Assembly: GCF_964656455.1 (NCBI RefSeq)
Contig: NC_135715.1
Span: 171,522,437-171,586,436 of the forward strand
Direction of reading: 5' to 3'
DNA length: 64,000 bases
Origin: Halichoerus grypus
Taxonomy: Eukaryota; Chordata; Mammalia; Carnivora; Phocidae
Shown in pieces: positions 34,346-45,682 of the stretch; position 1 is the first letter of the stretch, and each line of letters begins with the position of its first letter. Below the pieces are notes generated by a model. The model saw nothing but the letters and a program-made list of their open reading frames with translations, had not been told where the DNA came from and ran no database searches. The position numbers were made by a program, and so were the translations under genes.

Positions 34346-35271
34346 GGTAGCAATGTTGAATTTTACTTAAACATTAAGAAATCTTTTTACCTTTTATGTG
34401 TTCTAGAAGAAGACTTACTTCAGAGGAACCACCCTTCCAATAAGACTTTGCTAAGACACATGGATACCCCCACCTTGTAAAACAAGGTCAGACAGACTTG
34501 CCAATTTTCATTTTTTGCCTCAAAAATGACTAGCTGAACCTCTTGTCTCCACTGATAGAACAAAATGCTTGCAACTAAACTTTGGTTAAGCTTCTCTCCT
34601 TCCTCCAGGGCCCTGAACTTTGACTCACTTTTAGCCCAAGTCAACATTCAGCCCCTCCTAAGAACAGACTGGACTCAGAGTGAAAGATCCTGTGACCTAC
34701 TATTCTCTCATTCCACCTTTCAACCCACTTGCCCACTCTGGTTCTTTCTAGCTTTGTACTTCTCTCTGTAAAAGAAAATCCCTTTTTGTCTAACTCTTGA
34801 GAAGCTTGCAGTTCTTATGGTCACCAAGGTCTCCCTTTCCCTAGCCTTGAAAGAAGTCCCTTTCCCCATACTTTTGTATATCTGTCCTTACTAAGTCCAG
34901 GTTTGTTTTTAACTTGACAATTGATTTACTTGGGTGGGTGGGGGGAAGGGGAAGCAAAAAGAAAGAAAAGAAAAAGAATGAATGAAGCAAACTCCTATCA
35001 AAACAATCAGCTTCCTTTGTCTTTATAATGCAGATGCTCTCCTCCTGGTCCCATGTGCATTCTGGTGTTTGATAATGTCCACCTGCCACAATCTACTTTT
35101 CTGTCAGGCATAACTAAAAACTTAATTTGTCAATATTATCAAACCATTCTGATCTCTAATTTCCTTCTGGTTTAAATCTCACCTTCCACATGACTCAGTC
35201 TGGATCCTTATCCTTTCAGACTTTTTCCTGGCTTAGTTCCCAAAAAATCTGACCCCCTTCCTGCAGTTAAA
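34346..35271. other. Mostly unique, possible old LTR fragment
   Basis: At 34420-34890 the sequence is pyrimidine-rich, with CTAACTCTTGAGAAGCTTGC and GGTCACCAAGGTCTCCCTTT. This composition resembles some old ERVL-type LTRs, but I cannot name or bound it. A purine-rich patch (GGGTGGGTGGGGGGAAGGGG) lies at about 34931-34970. Confidence 0.3.
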
Positions 35272-35283
35272 ATTGAGGAGACA

Positions 35284-35405
35284 GTTGGTTAGGCATCAGT
35301 CTTGATCTCAGCTCAGGTCTCAATCTCATGGTCCTGAGTTGAGGCCCCACACTGGGCTCCACGCTAGGCATGGAGCCTACTTAAAAAAAAAAAAAAAAAA
35401 AAAAA
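35284..35405 (+). mobile_element. 5'-truncated CanSINE with long A tail
   Basis: It starts within the element at GTTGGTTAGGCATCAGTCTT, followed by GCTCAGGTCTCAATCTCATG and TTGAGGCCCCACACTGGGCT. It then goes to GAGCCTACTT and 25 or more A residues. The usual GCGCCTGGGTGGCTCA head is missing, as is the CT-rich body. A probable TSD is ATTGAGGAGACA (35272-35283) and AATGAGGTGACA (35406-35417), 10 of 12 bases. Confidence 0.85.
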
Positions 35406-35439
35406 AATGAGGTGACAAGATAGTTTTGAAAGGTCTAAT

Positions 35440-35900
35440 AGGTTCCAGTGGCAAAAAGTTAGAGTAAGGCCATTCCAGATGCAGACTGTATGTAAAGTCT
35501 TGGATATAGGAATTGGAAATTCATGCCTGAGTAAAATATAATTCCTAATTTTAGTTTAACTTGATAGAATTAATGAAAGAGGGTTGGAGATAGTCATGCA
35601 ATAGCCTTAATTGTTAGACAAGAATAATTGAACTTGATATAAAAGAGCAAAATAGTAAAATATTTTATTGTGATGGGGACATGATAAAAGTATTTAGGGT
35701 ATTAAGTTAAATGGAGGTAGGAAGAAATTGGAAAGCAGGAGGGGGAAAAAAGGACAGACTGAGGAAATAATGCAGACAGGAGGTGATTCTGATTTATAGG
35801 TTTCTGTAAGAAAGAAGCATGTTAGGAATGGATATTGATTGGGATGAAGACCATGAGCTTTGTATTTTATGTGTAAAATTTCAAATATTGGCAAAATGCA
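35440..35900 (+). repeat. Ancient mammalian repeat, same unnamed family as 15230
   Basis: AGTAAGGCCATTCCAGATGC, GTATGTAAAGTCTTGGATAT, GGGGACATGATAAAAGTATT and AGGTGATTCTGATTTATAGG follow the order of the 3' part of the repeat at 15230 ('...gcattccaggcagag...gcaaaggccctg...'). The match is weak. Confidence 0.4.
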
Positions 35901-37234
35901 CAAACAGTACTATCCTATAGTGAATGAAAAGGTGCTGAAAGTATAATTTGGGAGACATTTGAGCTCTATCATTCAAAACCTTTGAACTTGTCCTATGATT
36001 CTCAAAAAGAAATTCCAGAGTACAGTACACCTTTGCAGTACAAATGTTTTTCCCAAATTTGGGGTAAAATGTAATATTTTTTCTCTTTCATAAAATATAT
36101 TATTTGAATTCTCAACTGATTTTATAATTTTGTGTTAATTGCAGAATGCAGACAGGCATATTTAACACTAAGTATTTTGAACACTTAAGTAGTTAATATT
36201 TGAGAACACTTAATGTTAAGTACAGTTTTAAACTTAGTCTTTCATTGGCTGAAGTTATTGTGTTAAAGAAACATGGATAATAAAATTCTGCATAGATACC
36301 CTACATAGGTACAGGATATAGAAAAATGTGATTAAGATAGTGTTAAATTATAGGGTCATTTTTACAATCGTTATTTTATAAATTAACAAATCAAACTTCA
36401 TCAGTCATTGAAATCCATTATTTCAGATAAAGAACAATGATTTATAAGAGCCAAGTGGCAGATTTAATACAACCTCAATTTTAATAAAAGTGTTACAAAG
36501 TTTTAGTTATTAAAAATTCAAAAAGGTTAGCATTTTAGATATAAAAAGAGCAAGGCACCAATCGATTTAATGGGAGATAAAGGGTAAAGCATGCAATGCT
36601 CAGACTTTAAAAATCCAATTATTCCTATTACTGTACATACATTAGGCAGTCATATTTTAGTGCTATCCCATGCCTCACTTGTCTTGCTGCCTCTTATCAA
36701 ACCTCGTGTTTGCATTTTAATTGACTTGGGGAAAAGCAAAGGGAAAAAGAAAAAGAAGTTGTAAAATTAAAGAAAGTGCTCTGCATATTTGAAAGCACGT
36801 AAGTGACCCTCTCTGTGTTATGCCAATGCTTTAACCACCACTATGCTCCAAAAGTCAAATCCCTATCAGTCTAGCTGTTTTTAAATTGTTGCTTCCAAAC
36901 TCAAATACCTTTTTTGAAAGTTTATGTCACCACTCTTAAGAGTGCTTAATATATACAGGAACCATATAAGACTTGAATAAATTCCCACTAGGCTATACAC
37001 ACTTTCCACTGGGTAAAAGAATAGGCACAAAATTGTTCAGTTCTGTTTCACAGTTAATATAAACTTCAGTTTTCTCTTCTGAAAATGGAGATGGCAAGAG
37101 TGACTTTATAAGACAGCTATGAGAATAAAGGAAAAGTTAATGTCTGAGCCTGCCCAATGAAATATTCCCTGTGGGCTCTCTGAAAGTTGATTCATGGTGT
37201 TTTGGCACGACTCCCGAAGTGGTTTTGAAGCTGT
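35901..37234. other. AT-rich unique sequence, nothing recognised
   Basis: No repeat or exon. The block at 36620-36830, containing TTGCATTTTAATTGACTTGG, is repeat-free and could be conserved. Confidence 0.45.
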
Positions 37235-37242
37235 TTCTGGGC

Positions 37243-37705
37243 CAGTGGTTCTCAGACTTCCTGGTTTTAACCCTTTTATATCCTAAAAATTATTGAGAAT
37301 CCCAAAGGCCTTTTTCTTATTTAGAAAATATTCTTTTAATCCTTACTATATTTTAACTTAAAGTTAAATGTATAATTTTAAAAATACATACTTATTAATT
37401 TATTTAAAATAACTATAAAGAAACTAATTATATCCTAACATAAACATTTTACAAAAATCCACATTTTTCAAAACAAAAAAGGAAAAGATTGGTGTTGTTT
37501 TACATTTTTCAAACCTCTGTAAGAGCTCTAGATTCTAATACCTGTTTCCGCAATCAATTTTTTGTGATACTTTGTTTTGGTTGAAGCATAGAGAGAAAAT
37601 CAGGACTCACACAGATCTGTGGTTTAGAAAGGGAAGACCTCAAGGTATCCTTGAAAAGGTCTTGGGGACGCCCAACGTCTTGAAGCCACACTTGGAGAAT
37701 TGCTA
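37243..37705 (+). mobile_element. Non-autonomous hAT-type DNA transposon
   Basis: It starts CAGTGGTTCTCAGACTTCCT and ends CCACACTTGGAGAATTGCTA. The ends are imperfect inverted repeats. Between them lie AAAATTATTGAGAATCCCAA, AACATAAACATTTTACAAAA and GAAAAGGTCTTGGGGACGCC, typical of a mammalian MER/Charlie-type element. An 8-bp TSD is partly conserved (TTCTGGGC at 37235-37242, TTCTGAGA at 37706-37713; 6 of 8 match). It encodes no transposase. Confidence 0.8.
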
Positions 37706-37713
37706 TTCTGAGA

Positions 37714-38200
37714 AATAGAAGCAAAGGGGAGGAGAGCAGATGGTTTCCAGCCTTGGCTTCATGTCAAATATGGGGAAATTGCATAGGAATGTATTAGAGA
37801 CCTAAAGACCTACCTTTAGCCTTCAAGCTCCCTTTAACCTGGTTGCCTGTATGCTGCCCTAGTATAATCCATGTGCACTTTGGTCCTGCCAAGATGATCA
37901 GAACTCTAGGTGCATTCATTTGACAAAAGCTGGGAAGAGAGGACAAGAGCTCCTTGTGTAATAACACATTCATGCTGTGGAGGTTTTACTATATTACATT
38001 TTGTGGGGGAATGTGAATGAGAACTCTCTGAAAACTCCTTTGAAATAAAAATATATGTTAATGCCTTATCTAGTGTGATATTCGGTAACACTGAATGTGA
38101 CACTGAATGTGTCAAAGCAATAAAAATAACATCCATTTCTCATGGCTAATAGTTTTATTTACCAGCTAAAAGATCATTATATGTAAGAGTTTAGTTTCCT
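37714..38200. other. Unique sequence, nothing recognised
   Basis: Includes a 12-bp tandem duplication, ACACTGAATGTG, near 38089-38111. Confidence 0.45.
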
Positions 38201-38559
38201 TGCTGCAATGAACTAAATGTTTATGTCCTCCCCACATTCATATGTTAGAATTCTAACCCCTAATGTAACGATACTAGAATTAGCCTCTGGGAAGTAATGA
38301 ACTCATGAAGGTGAAGCCCTCATGAATGGGATTAGTGCCCTTAAAAAAGAGACCCACAGATCTCCCTCCCGCTTCTGCCATGTGAGGTTATAGTGGGAAG
38401 ACAGAGGTCTGTGAATTCGGAAGTTCTTCACCAAACACCTGTTCTCTCAGTGTAGTGGGTCTTTGATTTCCCAGCCTTTAGAACTGTGAGAAATAAGGTT
38501 CTGTTGTTTAGATGCCACTTAGTCTATGGTATTCTGTTATAGAAAGATGAACTAAGACA
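38201..38559 (+). mobile_element. MaLR-type solo LTR
   Basis: About 359 bp. It begins TGCTGCAATGAACTAAATGT and includes ACATTCATATGTTAGAATTC, CCCTCATGAATGGGATTAGT, TGCCATGTGAGG and CCCAGCCTTTAGAACTGTGA. It ends TATGGTATTCTGTTATAGAA then ACTAAGACA. This order is the mammalian MST/MLT1 (ERVL-MaLR) LTR type. A degraded polyadenylation signal reads AAATAAGG. No internal gag/pol sequence is next to it. Confidence 0.78.
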
Positions 38560-39879
38560 CTTGCTATTCATTAGGATCATGTGATAAAATGACCTATTTT
38601 GAGCCAAAAATAATCTAGCCATCCACACAAACTCATTAACCTTTTTCAGTCAAATTATAATTTGACATTTTTCTCTCAGAAAAAAAATTATAATTCAGTC
38701 TGTGAAACACAGAACACAAGGAAATATTGTTTAATATAAATATTTTTGTTGTACGTGTGTACATGACATAGTTGCTTACCATGTAGAATACCTATTACTA
38801 TTAATGTAATTGTCAGAAACAGTTTTGGAAATACCTAGCTTTCATTAAGTGATGTGACTAACTACCTAAAACATATATTTTCAAGAGATTCACCCAGGGT
38901 TATTTACTCTGGGATTTTCTAATATACTATACTTTAGAAATACCTGGAGCTTCCATAAAATGCCCAGTGGACATGCCCCAAATCAATTAAATAGCAATTT
39001 TTAGAGCTAGGGCCTTGAATTATGTTGTTGAAAGCTCCTCAGATACTTCAGGTATAACCATGGTGAAATACCATTTATTTGGACCAAATGGATGTTCAAA
39101 ATCATATTATTCAATTTTTAGTTATTTGTTGAGAACCATTTCCTTGACAAAAAGACTTTCACTTAGTGTTGATGGATAATGTCTAATGTTTTTCCTTTTA
39201 TTTTTAACATGAAATATGCTACAGAAACCGTTGATAATCACAAGCATCTGCATTTTAAAAGATTTCCATTGTTGTGAATTATTTTTGCTCATTCAGATCT
39301 TCCTGGGGGGAATTTATCTCACTGGGAGGTAATCTATGTTTAGTCTTAACTCAAAAAATGAAAGCTCTTCAGAAAAGCTTAGGGCATACAGGTCATTAGC
39401 AAAAAGCTGAAATTGAAGTATTTACTGAAGTATCCATTAAAATAATGAATACTCCATTATTACGAGATTTATTTTCCTGGAATAGTAATTTTCCCACATG
39501 GGTACTGCAATATTTTGTTGTAGTAGGTTCACTTTTAAACTTATTTCTGAATAAATATAGTATATAAACAAAATCAAATAGGTAATAATAAACATAGAAC
39601 AAGAAAAGATTTAAAAAAGAAGACAAAAAATGTTAGGTTCAACCTTTTGCTTTAGAACAACAAATGGAAACCATTGGAATGGAATATTTGGTTAACAGTT
39701 TAAGAAGTAGTTATTCAGTAGCAAAAGTCAAAGCAATAAAAATAACTTTGGCAATAATATTTAAAATAACTTAAGTATTTTCTATAGTATTCTATTTAGA
39801 ATGTACTATATACACTAAGAATCTCCCTATAGAAACATTATTTCTATTACAATAAAATATCTTTTCACAATGACAATTT
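38560..39879. other. AT-rich unique sequence, nothing recognised
   Basis: No supported repeat or exon. The 76-codon minus-strand frame at 39396-39626 has no domain I recognise. Confidence 0.5.
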
Positions 39880-40190
39880 TTAAAATATTTACTAAGGTCC
39901 AAATTTATTCTAATACTGTGCAGAAGATATATATGAGTAGAGATGATTCCCACCCTTAGATGGCTAACCATGTGTGGATGATATAAGTATATGCATAAAA
40001 ATTGCAATACTATACTAATAAAGTGTAAAGATCAGAAGAGGGCATGTTTTAGCCCTGAGGCACTAAACCAGGGTGTCCAAAGGAAGAGGCATTTGAAATA
40101 GGTTTCAAAGGATGAGGAGAAGTTTTCCATAGAGAGCAGAATGAGTAAAGTGAATCAATAAAACTTAGAGCGTTCTGCAGAAAGGCAAGC
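39880..40190 (+). repeat. Ancient mammalian repeat, same unnamed family as 15230
   Basis: ATTCTAATACTGTGCAGAAG, GATTCCCACCCTTAGATGGC and AGAGGCATTTGAAATAGGTT fit, in order, the 5' to middle part of the family at 15230. The match is weak. Confidence 0.4.
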
Positions 40191-40814
40191 TGGTCAATAT
40201 GTTCAGGAACAAACAGTTGCCTTCCAGATATATTTTGAAGACGTGAGAGGCAAGGATATCAATATATGAAATTGAATTACTGTCTACTAATATATTAAAA
40301 ATGTCTTCATATATGTGGCAAAGTTTTAGTAGTACCAAAACCACAATGATCACAGAGGATTTCTCACCCTTAGAACAGACCAGACCATATTTCATATAGT
40401 TTTCTTTGACTTCAAACATCAAAAAGGAGAGAAGTAAAATTACTTTTGTAATTGGTAAGTATGTAATCTGTGTAGTGGCCCATACATTAGTTCATTTTGC
40501 TTATAATATAATATCTGATTAAAAAATAAGTGAGAATAAATGTCAGGTAAATGTTTTTTTTTTCCCATTTAAACTATGGTATTGAAATCAGGTGTACCAA
40601 CTAAAAGCCTATGTAGATACTCAGAAGCAATTACAAATAAGTTGATAACATCATTCCTTACTTTTGGGCATTTACAGTCTAGAAATTGCACTTTTTTTCC
40701 CCAGGTAGGAAGTCATCCTGACTCAAGGATTCTTACTACTTGTGGAAGAAAGGCATCAGTAGGACTTAGTCCTTACTGCAATGTAGGCTGGAGACAGAAT
40801 CTAAAAAGGATTTG
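40191..40814. other. Unique sequence, nothing recognised
   Basis: The 85-codon minus-strand and 79-codon plus-strand frames here have no recognisable domain. Confidence 0.45.
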
Positions 40815-41210
40815 ATGTGCAAATCACTGCATAACAAACCACTCCAAATTTATTGGTTTAAGACAAAAGCGCTTATTATTTCTTATAAGTCTCAATGGAT
40901 CTCAGCTGTCCTTCACTTGTCCACAGTTTGCTGGTGGGTTGACAGGGGCTGGCTGGTCTAGGATGGTCTTAGCTGGGATGTTCAACTCTTCTCCTATGGT
41001 TTGTTGTCCTGTAGGAGGTTTGCCTAAGCTTCTTCCAGTGATGATGGTGGAAGTACAAGAGAAAAGTAAAAATTGCATAAGTGCTTTTGAAGCCTCTATG
41101 TCAAGTCTGATAACATTCTATCGGCCTTGGCCAACAAATTATATGGCCAAGCCCAGATGTAAAGAGTACGAGAAAAGGCTCTGACCATTCAGTGAGAAGA
41201 ACTTCACAGT
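40815..41210 (-). mobile_element. MLT1-like LTR (MaLR), decayed
   Basis: ATCACTGCATAACAAACCAC then TCCAAATTTATTGGTTTAAG is the reverse complement of the typical MLT1 3' end ('...aagttttggggt..tttgttacgcagc'). The following CAGCTGTCC and GGCTGGCTGGTCTAGGATGG blocks also fit. The right end near CACAGTCACAGG is approximate. Confidence 0.65.
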
Positions 41211-43349
41211 CACAGGAAAAGGGCAAACAAAACAAACGGCATTAACCACAAACACAAAAGATATTACAGCACCATTTCTTTTTCAAGTGTCATGTCTGGA
41301 AGACAAGCCACATTGATTAAGGCCTTACTCCCAGTCTTGATGCTTTGCTGCTCACTAAAATCTGGTTGCTGTTACCCAAATCAGCAAAATGATTTAAAGG
41401 CTAAATCATGTACACACTTGTACATACTTCCCTCAAAATTTACCCTAGTAAACACATTAATGGAATCACATAAGGTCATATTTTAAGCACTTAGTTGAAA
41501 AATAAGAGATAATAAAACATGAAATTCAAAGATTATTCAGATAGCAGTTCAGTCTTTAAGAGAAGAAAAGATACTTTCTGGCTGGGACTGATTTCCTGGC
41601 TTTTAAAATGTGTTTGATTTCTTAAACTTTTAATAATTGGATCTTTGAAAGTTTCACTTCATGCATCCTTATAGCTAGGCTTTTATACTTATCTTCTATT
41701 GATATCAGACAATAGCTAAATTAGCAATAAAGTATGAATAACAATAATTCAAAGATGATTAAAATCTTAAGGACATCTCAAAGGCATGACAATACTCAAT
41801 CTAGAGAACTAGTCCAGAAAATGTAAATAAGTCTGATAAGGTGTTTTTCAGAAAGCGTTTTTAATATAAATTATTATTTTAAATTGAGTAATAAAAATCA
41901 TATAAAAGTCATGCCTAAAACTTGTTAAATTCTGTCTTCCTCCTGATAATTATTCCAATTAATTTTGGTCAAATAGTGATTATGGAACTTTTAGAGATTC
42001 TGCATCTTCTCTATAACTTATTCTGACTATAAACCATGATCTGGGTAATTTGCTGCCTCGATAATGTCAAAATTAATAAGCTAAAGTCAGTATTAGGAGC
42101 TGTTTAAACATTTGCTGCCAAACATCCCTAAAATACTTTTCAGGACAAGATAGGAATAAATAAATAAAAGCCAATGATATGAATAATTTATTTCATTATT
42201 CCCAAAAGCTACATATATTTCATCTCCTGTCATCCTTGCTTTAACTCCTTTCTCGGTCAGGACTACAATACGTACTCATCATCTCCCAGAGACTAACATG
42301 TTGACTTTGCACAGCCCCACTTTTTCTGTATCATGATGCAGCTTCCTCTTCTTTTCCTAGTTAACTCTAATGATTGTCGTAGCTGACCTCTAGAGCGGTT
42401 CTCTTCTTTCTGCCATAGATGGCAGACATTTTGAAAATTCCAACTTCTCATTGGGTAGCTAGGAATTTGTGCTATTAATAAAATTTGTTCTTGTGGAAAC
42501 TGTATGTACTTATACACCCTAAAACCTTTCATTTTTCTACCAAATTATCTTTTTCCCCATAAAGACCAATCCTGGGTTGTCATTGTTTTATGCAGAGTAG
42601 GAGGTAAGAATAGCAACTAGTTTAGAGATTAAGTCTGGCAAATTCCTTTATTTAAGCAGTTAATCCGGAATGTCCTTTCTTTCTACATGCCTCTTGCTGA
42701 GATTCTGTGCTGTGTCTGTTTGTAAATATAAAAGCTGCTCCTGGAGACAGATGGTTATTTACAGTGTTTTCTCTATTATGCAGGATAAATTATTAACAAG
42801 AAAATAATTGAATATTGAATATGCCCTGGTAAAGAAATAATCTTTCACCAAGTCTGTCACATAGTATGCTGCAAGCATGCATTCCAATTAGTAGAGTGGG
42901 CCAAGTAGATTAATGTATCAAATTGTTTAAATTCATGATCCAAACCTACTTTTTAAAGAACTTAGTACAATTGGGAGTTAATTGTTATTCAAGTTTGCTA
43001 ACTTCCTGCAAGTTTGAACTATATTTTATGACCTGTGGATTTATATCATCATTCAATATGCATACCATTGAAAAGTTTTCCTGAAAGCATTTTTTCTTTT
43101 TTCTTTTTTCATTTTGATGATATTATACCATAGCTGATCAAATAGTTTATCATTTTAATATATTAAAATGTATGAGTAGGAAATTTTATCTCATTTTTTA
43201 TAAGTTTCAAACTACTAAGTATTGACATAAAAGAGAATATATTCAACTAGGAGAGAAGAATGACTAAAATATTTGAATATTAAAGGATTATAATATCAGT
43301 ATAGGAGCAAACAAAACTGTTTAACCATTATAGAATAACAGTCCCCTCT
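41211..43349. other. Unique sequence, possible conserved noncoding block at 42550-43080
   Basis: No interspersed repeat was recognised over about 2.1 kb, unusual for this window. The part at 42550-43080 is notably free of low-complexity decay and carries motifs such as CTTTATTTAAGCAGTTAATC and GAAAATAATTGAATATTGAA. This is only a candidate for conservation. Confidence 0.35.
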
Positions 43350-43531
43350 CTATGGTTCTCAGAGTGTGTTCCTTTCATTGGCAGCATTAGCAGTTAATGG
43401 GAACTTGGAAAAAATGCAAGCACTCAGGCCCCAGAATCCTGAATCAAAAACTCAGGTTGGAGTCCAGCCGTCAGCATTTTATAATGACCTCTAAGTGATT
43501 CTCATGAACACTAAAGTTGGACAACCACCAT
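43350..43531 (-). mobile_element. MER5A hAT-type MITE
   Basis: CTATGGTTCTCAGAGTGTGT, GTTAATGGGAACTTGG, CAGGCCCCAGAATCCTGAAT, CAAAAACTCAGGTTGG and GTGATTCTCATGAACACTAA then AAGTTGGACAACCACCA fit, end to end, the reverse complement of MER5A ('cagtggttctcaaagtgtggtc...ctgaatcagaaactc...gtgattctgatgca...'). The terminal repeats are recognisable, the TSD is not. Confidence 0.85.
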
Positions 43532-43564
43532 TCTATCAAGTTATTTATTCTTTTCAAGTATTCT

Positions 43565-43735
43565 TACAACCATACCTTTTCATCTGCATTAAAAAGTCAA
43601 AGTATTATTATCCACATTTAACAACTGAGGAAACTAAAACTCAGCAAGATTAAGATTAGTGTCTTCAAAGTTCCATAGCTAAATTGATGACAGAACCAGT
43701 ACCTGATTTGACTTTCATTAACACTTGTCTCCATT
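43565..43735 (-). mobile_element. MIR SINE remnant
   Basis: ATTATTATCCACATTTAACA followed by ACTGAGGAAACTAAAACTCA and GCAAGATTAAGATTAGTGTC is the reverse complement of the MIR core. CATAGCTAAATTGATGACAG and CCAGTACCTGATTTGACTTT follow. Confidence 0.85.
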
Positions 43736-43959
43736 AAAAAACTCATATTTTCACCTTAATTAGACAAAAAAATTAAAGGAAAAGGAAAGACTAAGTCAGG
43801 CAAGACATTGGCTTTGGCATGATATTGAAAGTAGGGGAAGGACAATCAATACTCTAATATTCAGTGAGTCTGCACTACAAGGAGGAGTTCCCTGGTAGAA
43901 TGAAGCCTGCAAAGAATTATGTTATACAGTTCCTGCCATGGAACATTCTTTCATTCTTT
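43736..43959. other. Unique sequence, nothing recognised
   Basis: Short spacer between old repeats. Confidence 0.4.
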
Positions 43960-44260
43960 TAACAACTCATATAGCATTTAGGCATGGAAGATACAACCAC
44001 AGGCAAGACACAGTCCTTGCCTTCAGGGATCTTCCAGTATACTGGGAGAAACAGACCAAAAAATGGATAATTTCAATACAGAACAAAATATGCTACAACA
44101 TATAAAGGATGCCATTATGAGTACATAAGAAAACACTTCTGGCTCTGAGTTTGACAGAGAGGTTGCCAAGTGATTCAAAGACCACTTCCTGGAAGATTAT
44201 AGGATCCTACAGTGGGGTAGAGGAAAAAGTATCTTAACCCATAAAGATAGCTAACAATAT
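43960..44260 (+). repeat. Ancient mammalian repeat, same unnamed family as 15230
   Basis: CATGGAAGATACAACCACAG, AGTCCTTGCCTTCAGGGATC, TACTGGGAGAAACAGACC and CACTTCCTGGAAGATTATAG fit the family's 5' half ('tgctggggatacagcagtgaacaa...ccctgccctcatggagctt'). Confidence 0.5.
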
Positions 44261-44567
44261 GAGAAAGAATGAATGGCATGAATTCTTATCATCTTGCCAA
44301 TCTTTATATAAAGGAGGGTGCATAAATTTTCAAGTGTCATTATTCTAATGAACCATCGTCCATAGATACATTTGAAATCCAGAGAAAAGTTTTTAGTTGC
44401 TTCTTTATTAAAATACAATAATTTAAATATTTTACAACATAAAAATTAAGCATATACTCATTCTGTTTATAAAACACTATAATTTAGAATATTAAAAACA
44501 TGATTATAGTTTAATGCTTATTTTTTATTTTGGGGGAATCAAATACAAAAGGTAACTTTATGCTATT
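44261..44567. other. AT-rich unique sequence
   Basis: Nothing recognised. Confidence 0.45.
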
Positions 44568-44611
44568 AGAAAGTATTTATAGGGGAAAAAAAAAAGAAAG
44601 TATTTATAGGG
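44568..44611. repeat. 17-bp direct repeats around a poly(A) stretch
   Basis: AGAAAGTATTTATAGGG occurs perfectly at 44568-44584 and 44595-44611, separated by G plus nine A. This has the form of a TSD around a tail with no body. The second copy serves in turn as the left TSD of the CanSINE that follows. Confidence 0.9.
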
Positions 44612-44803
44612 ATGCTTGGGTGGCTTGGTCGGTTAAATGTCTGCCTTCAGCTCAGGTCATGATCCCAGGGTCCTGGGATCGAGCCCCACATCGGGCTCCT
44701 TGCTCAACAGGGAGCCTGCTTCTACCTCTGCCTGCTTCTCCCTCTGCCTGCCACTCCCCCACTTGTGCTCTCTCTCTCTCTGACAAATAAATAAAATCTT
44801 TAA
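44610..44803 (+). mobile_element. CanSINE with imperfect TSD
   Basis: GGATGCTTGGGTGGCTTGGT head, TCATGATCCCAGGGTCCTGG core, a duplicated CTTCTCCCTCTGCCTG-like CT-rich stretch and AATAAAATCTTTAAAAAAA tail. The TSD is GAAAGTATTTATAG (44596-44609) and a diverged AAATATTTATATAG near 44806-44819. Confidence 0.93.
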
Positions 44804-44888
44804 AAAAATATTTATATAGTCAGTGCAAAAGTGGAAGACATCACTGAACATGTTATAGAATAAATTATAATAAAAGATGTATAATCTG

Positions 44889-45074
44889 GGTGCCTGGGTG
44901 GCTCAGTTGGTTAAGCGACTGCCTTCGGCTCAGGTCATGATCCAAGGGTCCTGGGATCGAGTCCCACATCGGGCTCCCTGCTCAGCAGGGAGTCTGCTTC
45001 TCCCTCTGTCTGCCACAACCCTGCTTGTGCTCTTTCTCTCTGTCAAATAAAGAAATAAAATCTTAAAAAAAAAA
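44889..45074 (+). mobile_element. CanSINE with perfect 17-bp TSD
   Basis: GGTGCCTGGGTGGCTCAGTT head, TAAGCGACTGCCTTCGG, TCATGATCCAAGGGTCCTGG core, CT-rich stretch and AAATAAAATCTTA tail. The TSD AAAAGATGTATAATCTG is at 44872-44888 and 45075-45091. Only about 85 bp separate it from the preceding SINE in the same orientation. Confidence 0.98.
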
Positions 45075-45091
45075 AAAAGATGTATAATCTG

Positions 45092-45529
45092 TATAAGCTT
45101 CTGCTCTGCTACAGTTATGTTAATCAATATAGTTCCTTTTTATAACAATATCAACTAAGTTCAGCACAATAATGTTGAACTATTCCATTTTTGCTAATTT
45201 AATCTCACACTGAGTTTTCTTTTACTTTCTAACATTATACATGATGAATGTATAAAAACAGGCAAACACAACATATTGGAGCAGATGGAGTAAAAAAAAA
45301 AAAAAACTAAATCAGAATGATTTCCCTAAATTTTCAGTATGTGAGAAGATGAAAATGAAGATTTAATATGCAACAACCTTTCCATTGCAATAATTCTACA
45401 ACAGTGAACCCATGATGATTAGAGTATTTTGTGCAATAAATTATATTGTTGGGCATTTTTGCTACCTGATTCTGGATAATATATATATCAGCTAGCTAAT
45501 TTCTACATTAACTAAAATGAAAGGCTAAT
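45092..45529. other. Unique sequence, nothing recognised
   Basis: An A-run of about 14 lies at 45293-45306. No other feature seen. Confidence 0.45.
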
Positions 45530-45682
45530 ACTCCATTTAATCTCATAACAATATTGCAGATAAAATTAAGATTCCAAGAGGTCAACTGATGTTCCCAGGC
45601 TTCACAGAAGATAAATGCCAAAATCAGGATTTGACTTCAGATTTACCTGATTCTACTATAGTAGGGTATCATGCCCCCCACC
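45530..45682 (-). mobile_element. MIR SINE remnant
   Basis: CTCATAACAATATTGCAGAT, AAGATTCCAAGAGGTCAACT, CAGGCTTCACAGAAGATAAA, CCAAAATCAGGATTTGACTT and CCTGATTCTACTATAGTAGG fit the reverse complement of MIR. A (CA)-rich patch at about 45697-45719 follows. Confidence 0.75.
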
